A stretch of DNA of 64,000 nucleotides from Roseofilum capinflatum BLCC-M114 (GTDB lineage: Bacteria; Cyanobacteriota; Cyanobacteriia; Cyanobacteriales; Desertifilaceae), in the NCBI RefSeq assembly GCF_030068505.1, contig NZ_JAQOSO010000074.1:62001-126000 (forward strand), in the 5' to 3' direction. Each line of letters starts with the position of its first letter. The stretch's first letter is position 1. Position numbers and translations under genes: made by a program. This document shows positions 1 to 7,700 of the stretch, piece by piece. A model generated the notes under the pieces. It did not search any database. It was given only the letters and a program-made list of their open reading frames with translations, and was not told the DNA's origin.

Positions 1-193
1 TTAAGCATTTTCCCCTTAAGGTTAACTGAAACCAAATCAGTTCCCGATCCTGAATGTCAAAAAAGACATCAAAATAAGGCTCTTCTCCCTGATACCAAAA
101 GCGTAAAATTCCCTGCTCTTCGTCGAATTTTAACAAATTCTGGCGAATTGGTCTTAAGGAAGCTCCCAGCTTTTGAATATGATCGCGAGTCAT
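1..193 (-). CDS. Conserved hypothetical protein, N-terminal part (runs off window)
   Basis: An open frame reads leftward off the window edge with no stop. The first 64 residues are visible and begin MTRDHIQKLGASLRPIRQN. The stretch is rich in aromatic and acidic residues (FWYQGEEPYFDVFFDIQD), which looks like a real small soluble protein and not chance coding. A second in-frame ATG lies three codons upstream, with its last base at 202; no strong ribosome binding site separates the two. It reads away from the next gene, so the short gap around 194-361 probably holds divergent promoters. I do not recognise the family with confidence and assign no function. Confidence 0.6.
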   Translation of the reverse strand, partial: MTRDHIQKLGASLRPIRQNLLKFDEEQGILRFWYQGEEPYFDVFFDIQDRELIWFQLTLRGKCL

Positions 194-361
194 GGTTAAC
201 ATAAGAATAGGAAGGAATCATAGGGGAAATCGTGAGAATAGGATTGAGGGAACTTAGGGCAGGTCGCCCGAATTGGCTCGGAGAATAGACCGAAAGTATG
301 GTAGCCTTTGTTTAATCCTATAGTTCCTTATCCATTGAGCGTGTTGGGAATCCGTAATAAA

Positions 362-946
362 ATGCTATTGAATCAAATTGATCGATGGAAACAAACGTTC
401 GTCAGTGGATGTTTGTTGCTGATGGTACTCTGTGTCACTTGCTTCTTGAGTTTGGGGACACCAGAGGCGATCGCCGGTATGAATGAAGATACCTTTGATG
501 GTAATATTTTTGCCCTCTATGGGGGGAATGGTTCCCTTGTTCCTCCTAGAGTTGCATTTAAAGATTCCCTAAAACAAGATCGGGCTACATTATTAGTGTT
601 CTATCTTGATGATAGCCGAGATTGTAAGCAGTATGCGTCGGTGATCTCCCAGCTTCAAGCTTATTATGGGCGAATTGTTGATTTTGTGCCCCTGAGTGTG
701 GATCAAATTATCTTTGATGAGACTAAGGATAGCACGAAAGCGGCTTACTACTATAAGGGCAAAGTGCCCGAAACCATTCTCTTCGATCCGCAAGGTAATG
801 TGGTTTTTGAAGGGACGGGTAATATCCCCTTTGAACAGGTGGATGATGCTCTACGGGATTTATTTGATTTTCCCCCCAGAGAAAATACCCAACCCCGTGT
901 TCCCAAAGCGGTGAATGAGCTGAATACGGAGTTAGCCCCGAATTAA
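362..946 (+). CDS. Membrane-anchored thioredoxin-fold protein, thylakoid type
   Basis: The protein is about 194 residues. A hydrophobic segment (roughly residues 12-36) looks like a signal anchor, and a thioredoxin-like domain follows. The beta strand LLVFYLDD, then SRDCKQYA at the usual active-site position, and a later PETILFDPQG strand with the cis-proline-like P all fit that fold. Only one cysteine stands where a redox thioredoxin has CxxC, so ordinary disulfide reductase activity is doubtful. Cyanobacterial proteins of this shape are annotated as thylakoid photosystem I accessory factors; that link is from memory and is tentative. ATG at 362 is chosen because an upstream TTG at 308 would put an unusual 18-residue leader before the signal segment. 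Confidence 0.7.
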   Translation: MLLNQIDRWKQTFVSGCLLLMVLCVTCFLSLGTPEAIAGMNEDTFDGNIFALYGGNGSLVPPRVAFKDSLKQDRATLLVFYLDDSRDCKQYASVISQLQAYYGRIVDFVPLSVDQIIFDETKDSTKAAYYYKGKVPETILFDPQGNVVFEGTGNIPFEQVDDALRDLFDFPPRENTQPRVPKAVNELNTELAPN

Positions 947-967
947 AGGAACGCAGGGGACAAGAAA

Positions 968-999
968 CAATGAACAATGAACAATGAACAATCAACAAT
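968..999. repeat. Heptamer short tandem repeat (AATGAAC type)
   Basis: About four head-to-tail copies of AATGAAC, the last degenerate, lie just after the thioredoxin-fold gene. The same unit in the other orientation occurs at 12303-12357. Short tandem heptamers of this kind are common between genes in filamentous cyanobacteria. Confidence 0.8.
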
Positions 1000-1030
1000 G
1001 GGGAGCGGTTGAGAACCGTTGGCTCTAGCG

Positions 1031-1094
1031 GTAGGGTGGGCAGGGCAAGAGTTATCAAAGTTGAATCAATGGCTTATTCTTCTGCCCACCTTAC
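1031..1094. repeat. Dispersed inverted repeat, GGTGGGCAG family
   Basis: GTAGGGTGGGCAG on the left is mirrored by CTGCCCACCTTAC on the right across about 38 nt. Related copies with the same arms and different loops lie at 38719-38783 and 59122-59184, and a loopless version at 47252-47276. This copy sits between convergent genes and could also fold as a terminator, but no T-run follows it. Confidence 0.75.
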
Positions 1095-1104
1095 TCCCTA
1101 CTGC

Positions 1105-2253
1105 CTAACTTAAAACCTTGGCTGCTGCGGTTACCCCTGCACCGGGAGTAAAACCGGTATCGCCTAAGATTTGTAAGCTGGTTTCTAGGGCAGAAATGCA
1201 GGTGAGAATATCGCGATCGCCCACAAATCCCAAATGACCAACCCGGAAAATTTTACCCTTCAAATGGTCTTGTCCACCGGCTAGGGCAATATTAAACTGT
1301 TTCCGCATCGTCGAACGAATGGCTTCTGCTTCCACGCGATCGGGTGCAACTGCGGTGACTGCGGGACTGGCGGCATCATCAGGAGCAAAGGTGGGCAAAT
1401 TGAGGGCTTTTACGGCTTCGCGAATGGCTGTTTTCGATCGCTGATGACGGCTAAAAATACTCTCTAATCCCTCATCTTTGAGCATCTGTAGAGCCACTTG
1501 CAAGCCATAAAATAGATTCACGGGAGGGGTAAAGGGATTACTGTTTTTAGCGGCGGTTTTGCGATACGGGCCCAAATCTAAATAGAATTTGGGTAAGTTG
1601 GCACTTTCATAAGCTTCCCAAGCTTTCGCACTCACAGAGACAAATCCTAAGCCTGGAGGAATCATATAGCCTTTCTGGGAACCCGACGCAACTACATCTA
1701 ATCCCCATTCATCAATGGGAACGCTAATTGCGCCTAAACTGGTGACGGCATCCACCATAATCAGGGCTTGTCCATGGGTTTTCACGTAGCGGTTAATGGT
1801 TTCTAGGTCATTGAGTACCCCTGTGGAGGTTTCCGAGTGGGTGATAATCACCGCTTTAATTTGCTTGTCGGTATCTGCTTCGAGCTTTTCCCGGAATGCT
1901 TCGGTATCGAGGGGTTGTCCCCATTCGGCGGTAATGATTTCTACCTCTAGGTTATAGGCTTTAGCGACTTTGGCCCAGCGATCGCCAAATTTACCATTAC
2001 TGCCGACTAAAACGCGATCGCCTGCACTCAAGAAGTTAATAATCCCCGCTTCCATAGCCGAGGTTCCACTCCCGGCGACAATTAGCACATCATTCTGGGT
2101 TTGGTGCAACCACTTGAGATTTTCCGTCACCTCTTTCATAATCAAACTAAAGTCGCCACTACGATGACCTATAATCGGTTTTGCCATCGCCAATAGCACC
2201 GGATCGGGCACTGGAGTAGGGCCGGGAATCATTAACATTAAGTTGTCATCCAT
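1105..2253 (-). CDS. Class V aminotransferase (alanine/serine-glyoxylate aminotransferase family)
   Basis: This 382-residue protein is a PLP-dependent fold-type I aminotransferase. The start MIPGPTPVPDPVLLAMAKP, the GSGTSAMEA phosphate-binding loop, the VDAVTSLGA strand with the PLP-contacting aspartate, and the Schiff-base lysine in ASGSQKGYM (about residue 195) are all present. The length is typical of the family. Cyanobacterial members interconvert glyoxylate with alanine or serine in photorespiration. Older annotations call the same protein the 42-kDa subunit of soluble hydrogenase, a label I would not follow. The substrate cannot be read from sequence. It is divergent from the TPR/kinase-like gene at 2611. 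Confidence 0.9.
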   Translation of the reverse strand: MDDNLMLMIPGPTPVPDPVLLAMAKPIIGHRSGDFSLIMKEVTENLKWLHQTQNDVLIVAGSGTSAMEAGIINFLSAGDRVLVGSNGKFGDRWAKVAKAYNLEVEIITAEWGQPLDTEAFREKLEADTDKQIKAVIITHSETSTGVLNDLETINRYVKTHGQALIMVDAVTSLGAISVPIDEWGLDVVASGSQKGYMIPPGLGFVSVSAKAWEAYESANLPKFYLDLGPYRKTAAKNSNPFTPPVNLFYGLQVALQMLKDEGLESIFSRHQRSKTAIREAVKALNLPTFAPDDAASPAVTAVAPDRVEAEAIRSTMRKQFNIALAGGQDHLKGKIFRVGHLGFVGDRDILTCISALETSLQILGDTGFTPGAGVTAAAKVLS

Positions 2254-2610
2254 GGGGTTGTGTCCTCAAATTTTTATGGGGCGATCTACTATCCTACAAG
2301 GATCGGGGTATGGGATAAAGAGCCAGCCCCTTGATTCCCGCCATGGATAGACATAAGGACAGGATGTGGGGACGTTTTAATGGGACGATCTCTGGAATGG
2401 ATGGGTGGCAATATCCTACAAGTTGGTGTTCGCCGACAAGCAGGTTAAAATCGTCAACAGGGGGAAATGAAATGTCACTTTTCTTTCTTAGCATCAATGG
2501 CACAATAGCACGATGATAGGCGATCGCCTCCCCTGTTGGCAGACAACAATCAAACGGGTGAGAGTCGTTCGTAGAGCGGACGGTTGTTAGCAACTCAAGA
2601 GACAAGCCCC
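2254..2610. other. Divergent intergenic region without a supported gene
   Basis: This stretch separates the aminotransferase from the TPR/pseudokinase gene and must hold both promoters. Two short open frames cross it (minus 2294-2605, plus 2331-2516), but neither has a recognisable domain or a good ribosome binding site. I see no hairpin with a T-run and no known regulatory element. Confidence 0.5.
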
Positions 2611-4542
2611 ATGGAACGGCTGCTTAACCAACGATATCAATTTATTAAAACCCTTGGCTCCAACCAGCTTGGCCAAACTCACCTGGTGGGCGATACCCAT
2701 TTGCCGGGCCATCCTCGATGTGTGGTCAAACAATTAAAATTGCCCGGTAATAATCCCAAAACCTTAGAATTTAGCTTAATTTTACTCAATAAGAAGGCGG
2801 AAGCCCTCAAAGGTCTTGGCGCTCATCCCCAAATCCCTAAACTGCTCGATTACTTTGAAGAGAATCAAAGTTTTTATTTAGTGGAAGAGTTTGTAGTGGG
2901 CACTTGTTTACGAAAACAACTCGAATCTCAACCCCAATGGTCAGAAGCTCAAGTGGTGAGTTTGCTCGAAGAAGTATTACAAATCTTAGCATTTGTCCAT
3001 AGCCGAGGCCTGATCCATCGCTCGGTTAAACCCTCGAATTTAATTCGCCGTAAATCAGACGATCGCCTAGTTCTAACTGGATTTGGGATCTTTAAAGAAA
3101 TTGGCGCTCAAGTGATGCGCTCTCAACAACAACTGTTACAGGCTCAAAGAAATGGCTCGGTGGTCTATGTTTCCCCAGAACAAGACCAAGGACAAGCCCA
3201 TTTTAATAGCGATCTCTATTCGTTAGGGATGATTGGGATTCAATTACTGAGCGGTCAAAGTCTTCTGGAATTATCGACCTTGAGGGGGAAAGCGAACCAC
3301 GATTGGTGTGATGGAGTCAAGGCTAATCCAGAATTTATTCGGATTTTGAATAAAATGGTGGCTCCAGACACAAAGGAACGCTATCAGTTAGCCAACAGTG
3401 TTTTGGACGATTTGAGCAGTTTGCAACCGGGTAAGGTGACTGGGCACTTAGTGCGCTCGGAAACCCCTCCCTTAGTTCCCCAAGGACAACCCCCAGAAGA
3501 GACGATGAATTATGAGGAGGCAACGCCAGTGACTCCCCTAAATTCCTGGCAAGCCAAGCGTTATTTATTACCGTTGATGGTGACATTAGGGAGTTTGATC
3601 TTGCTGGGGATTGCCTTGGGATCGAGTCGTTTATCTTTATCCGGGTTGGGCAATCAGGGTGGACTGAGGGAGGCTCAAGGGTATGTAGAAGAGGGCAATT
3701 TAGAGGAGGCTCTGGAGTCTTATGATCAGGCGATCGCCAAACAGCCCCAAAAGGGTGAGGCTTATTATCATCGCGGGTTGATTCATCAGGATATGGAGAA
3801 TCTGGAGGCGGCTTTGGAGGACTTTACCCAGGCGATTTTGCTGGAGAGTCACCTGAGTCAGTCCTATTATCAACGTGGCAATATCCGCTTTGAGTTGGGC
3901 GATCGCCAGGGAGCGCTTGCCGATTATACTGAGGTGATCCAACTCGATCCCAGTTTTGTCCCCGCCTACGTGAATCGCGGGAGTGTATTGTCAGATTTAG
4001 GAGATGATAAGGAGGCGATTCTGGATTATACTGAGGCCCTAGAACTAGAGCCGACGTTGGGGGCTGCCTATTTGAATCGCTGTTTATCTTGGTCAAATGT
4101 GGGAGATCAGGATCGGGCGATCGCCGATTGTACCCAAGCCATTAATCTGGAACCCACCGATGGCTTTGCCTATCAAAATCGGGGGTTAGCCCGGCGGAAA
4201 AAACAAGATTTTCAGGGGGCGATCGAAGATTACAATATTGCCATTCGCCTCGATCCAGAAGATCCGGTTCCCTATCATAATCGAGGCTTAACGCGATTAG
4301 ATTTAGGGGATGCACAGGGAGCGATCGCCGATTTTACACGGGCGATCGAGCGTAAGTCCGATTTTGCCCTCGCCTATTATGACCGAGGATTAGCCTACAT
4401 GAAGCAAAAGCAAGCCGATAAAGCCATTTTCGATCTAGAAAAAACTGCCCAACTCTGTTCGAGTATGGGCAGAGTTGGGTGCTATGAAGATGCAAAATAT
4501 CAATTGGATCGATTACCCTCTACCGGAAACGTTACGCCATAA
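2611..4542 (+). CDS. TPR protein with degenerate Ser/Thr kinase domain (predicted pseudokinase)
   Basis: The 643-residue product has an N-terminal protein-kinase fold (residues about 8-270), one membrane segment (about 318-337) and eight TPR units (about 352-630). The ATP-site lysine K40 (VVKQL) and N143 of the catalytic loop are kept. The catalytic aspartate of HRD is serine (H136-R137-S138), the DFG aspartate is glycine (GFG, 157-159), and the glycine-rich loop is eroded (GSNQLGQ). Phosphotransfer is therefore unlikely; a scaffold or nucleotide-sensing role is inferred. ATG at 2611 is preferred over TTG 2584 because it starts directly at the kinase fold. The gene is convergent with, and overlaps by 11 nt, the small gene at 4532-4729. 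Confidence 0.88.
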   Translation: MERLLNQRYQFIKTLGSNQLGQTHLVGDTHLPGHPRCVVKQLKLPGNNPKTLEFSLILLNKKAEALKGLGAHPQIPKLLDYFEENQSFYLVEEFVVGTCLRKQLESQPQWSEAQVVSLLEEVLQILAFVHSRGLIHRSVKPSNLIRRKSDDRLVLTGFGIFKEIGAQVMRSQQQLLQAQRNGSVVYVSPEQDQGQAHFNSDLYSLGMIGIQLLSGQSLLELSTLRGKANHDWCDGVKANPEFIRILNKMVAPDTKERYQLANSVLDDLSSLQPGKVTGHLVRSETPPLVPQGQPPEETMNYEEATPVTPLNSWQAKRYLLPLMVTLGSLILLGIALGSSRLSLSGLGNQGGLREAQGYVEEGNLEEALESYDQAIAKQPQKGEAYYHRGLIHQDMENLEAALEDFTQAILLESHLSQSYYQRGNIRFELGDRQGALADYTEVIQLDPSFVPAYVNRGSVLSDLGDDKEAILDYTEALELEPTLGAAYLNRCLSWSNVGDQDRAIADCTQAINLEPTDGFAYQNRGLARRKKQDFQGAIEDYNIAIRLDPEDPVPYHNRGLTRLDLGDAQGAIADFTRAIERKSDFALAYYDRGLAYMKQKQADKAIFDLEKTAQLCSSMGRVGCYEDAKYQLDRLPSTGNVTP

Positions 4543-4729
4543 TCCGTCGTCGTCCCGTACCCCCTCTGGGGGTTTGACCTCCTCTACGGTTGTATCCATA
4601 TCCATAGATCAGTTCTGTGGACTCGGAAGCAACGGATAGAGTCGGTACTTCAGGAGAAGAAACCGGAGTCGTGGCGATCGTGTTCACCATGAACAAGGGA
4701 GACACCAATAAAGCGATCGGAAAGTGCAT
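4532..4729 (-). CDS. Small secreted peptide precursor, PatX-like (C-terminal RGGTGR motif)
   Basis: This 65-residue product starts MHFPIALLVSPLFMV, a short signal-like hydrophobic segment, followed by a Thr/Ser/Pro-rich spacer and a basic glycine-rich end with NRRGGQ and PRGGTGRRR. Known family: PatX proteins of filamentous cyanobacteria are short exported precursors whose C-terminal RG(S/T)GR peptide is thought to act on the regulator HetR. The motif here has one extra glycine (RGGTGR), so the assignment is tentative. A GTG at 4738 is an alternative start. The stop codon lies inside the end of the convergent TPR gene. No neighbour points to cell patterning, and hetR is not in this window. 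Confidence 0.5.
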   Translation of the reverse strand: MHFPIALLVSPLFMVNTIATTPVSSPEVPTLSVASESTELIYGYGYNRRGGQTPRGGTGRRRIMA

Positions 4730-4795
4730 AGATGCCACACAATTAACTTCTATACTCTCTTTACCGAGACCCTAAGTGTAATCCGGACAGTTTGG

Positions 4796-7700
4796 CTATT
4801 TTTGTTTTAATACCAGCAACGTAATATCATCAAACACTTTTTGTTCCCCAATAAACAAGCGTACATCCTCAATAATCCGATCGCGAATGTGAATCACTGA
4901 ATGTTGCCGGTGCTGTTGTGCCAATTGAGCTAATCGCTCTAACCCATACTGCTGATTCTCCAGATTTTCCGCTTCCGTAATTCCATCTGTATAGAGGATA
5001 ATCACATCATCTGAATTTAAAAACAGCTCTTGTTCATGAATAAATTCACCAATCTGCCAATCTAAACCTATGGGAAATCCTAAATCCAGAGTATCAATCA
5101 ACTCCAGCTCTCCATTCCCTCGCACCACAATAATTTCTTCATGTTGTCCACTCACTTTCATCAAACCCTCTTTATAGTTAAGAATAGCCAAACTCATATT
5201 CTTATGCGAGTTCATCCGTTCTAAGTTTTGACAGAGAGTTTTATTAACCATTTCCAAAAAATGGATCGCACCGGTTTCATGCATATTTTCCAGGGTTCGC
5301 ACCACCGTTTGCGCCATGAGCATTAACACGCCACTTTCCAAACCATGGCCAGTTACATCTCCAATCGTAATCTTGATGCGATCGCCTTCCTGCAAAATAT
5401 CGTAATAATCCCCCCCCACTTCATCCGCCGGTTCCATATAGCAAGCGATTTCCAAATCTTCCACACTGTCTAATTCCGTAGCTTTTGGCAGCACCATCTG
5501 TTGAATCTTTTTCGCCACATCCAACTCGGAACTCAAGCGGAGATTCTCTGAGGTTAATTGTTCATTTAAGGTTTTAATTTCGGCATTCGCTAAAGCCAGT
5601 TCCGCCGTGCGCTCTTCAACTTTCTGTTCTAAGTTACGGTATAAATATGCATTTTCCAGGGCGATCGCCGCTTGCCCCGAAATTACCTGTACAATATTCA
5701 CTCTTTCCTCCGTGAATGCCCCCGTTGTTAAGTTATTTTCTAGATAAACAATACTAATGAGTTTACCTTGATTAACCAGAGGTACACAGAGAATTGATTG
5801 AGGTTGATGGGTTTGAATATAACTATCCTGAGTGAAATTTCCAGAATGTGATGCATCGTTTAAAACTATGCTTTCCTGGGTTCTGGCTACATAGTTAACA
5901 ATAGCATGGCATACTACAGTTGATTCTTCTACAGGTAATTCTTGCAGTACCCTAATTTGTTCCGAGTTAATATTTCCCGATGCTTGAACGATTAAACTCC
6001 CTCGATCCACAATCATCAAACAGCCCGTTTGTGCCCCAGCATTTTGCAGGATAATTTTCATTAACTCCACCAAAAGCTTATCTAAAACAATCTCTCCAGA
6101 AATAATCTGATTCGCCTTAAACACGGTTTTCATATCTAAGGTCTTATATAGATTTTTTCCACTAGACGTTTCAGTTATAGTCTTAGTAACATTTAAGTTC
6201 TGTTGGGAAACAGCACTTAATAAGGTTGAATACTGTCGATTTAAGTAGTTAACTTTCGCTAAAGCACCCCAAAGCATATAAGCATAGCTTGCATCCTGCA
6301 TGTACGATTGGGCAATCTTACCTTTTCCCCAGTTTAAGTAAAACTTAGCAGCCAGCTCATTGGCTAGGGCTTCTTCATGGATATATTGATTTTCATGGGC
6401 AGCCGATATTGCCCGGTCATAATCTGCAATCGCTTCCGCTTTGTTGCCATACACTCTATGTTTTTCAGCTTGCAACAAATACCATTTATGTAGATGATTA
6501 CTGGGAGAACACTGCGCCCATTGATTAACCGTTTTTTCGTGAACATCCAGCCGTTCTAAGTAACTATTTTTATCTCCTTCTGAATCCAATGACAAAATAG
6601 CTAGATAGGTTAATGCAGCATAGAAATGAAAACAGGGAATACACACCATACCTGTCACTGCATTTTCATAATTATTTTCTTCTGCAATTTTGATATACTC
6701 TAATGCAGACTGATAATCTTCAAATAAATAGGCTAAAAGCAACTTGTAGAGATAAAGTAAGCTCAACGCTGTTAATTCTTGATCCTCTTCGTGTTTGGGG
6801 ATTCTCTCGATTTCATTGTAGACTTCTCCCAGCAGTCGATGGGGTTCAGGAAATGTTTCTCTCAGGTTTATCCCGGTTTGTTGCAGGAGATCCAAATACC
6901 CTAATGGAGAAAACTGTTTAATTGAGATCATTAAATGACGATAGTCTAACAGTTCACGGATCATCGGTTCGAGTTCAGTGCCGAATAAGAATCTTTGTAA
7001 ATAAGAATTGGAGATACTATATCCACAAAACAAAAAATCACCGGTTTCCAAGCCTGACTTATGTCCTTCATATAAAGTGGCACTGGTCTCTCGAAAGTGA
7101 TCTTTAAAGTGTTGAATATGGTTGCCAAACATATTCAGGACAATAGATTTAAAGTTATTCCAATGAAAACGATCCAGCAAATTCAGGGATAATCGACCAA
7201 AGGCATAACCCTCTTCTAATTCTTGCCAAACTGAACAGAGGACTAAGCCATGGAGAACATAGCCGACGACTGAGGCAGGGGAATTGCCAAATTCAAGGGA
7301 TAGGCGAACCATGGTGATCCCCACCATTGGCAGTAAATCGGGCTTACCTTGGAAAACAGGAGCCAGTAGCATATGTAATATGTTCATGGAGGCCTGGATA
7401 TGGCGATCGCTCATGATCGGCAGATCGATTAACTCCTCAATGGTTCTGCCTTCGAGTTGTTGATTGAGAGCTTGTAGCGCCTCATTATTTTGCGTGGCAT
7501 TCATAGAAGCGGGTACATCCACCCCCAATTCCTGTAAGACTTGTCTACCCAAATCCACAGATTCCTGCATTTTACCTTGACCGGTATATGAACTAATTAG
7601 CACTTCATAGACCGGGATTTTGTCGAGAATTGTCTGGCCGTGGTGTAAGACTTGATTGGCTCTCTCTTGCATCCGATCTAAATCGGCATTTAAATAGGCT

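Noticed and set aside
2294-2605. 103-codon minus-strand open frame upstream of the aminotransferase gene
   Set aside because: Crosses the region that must hold two divergent promoters and shows no recognisable protein feature.
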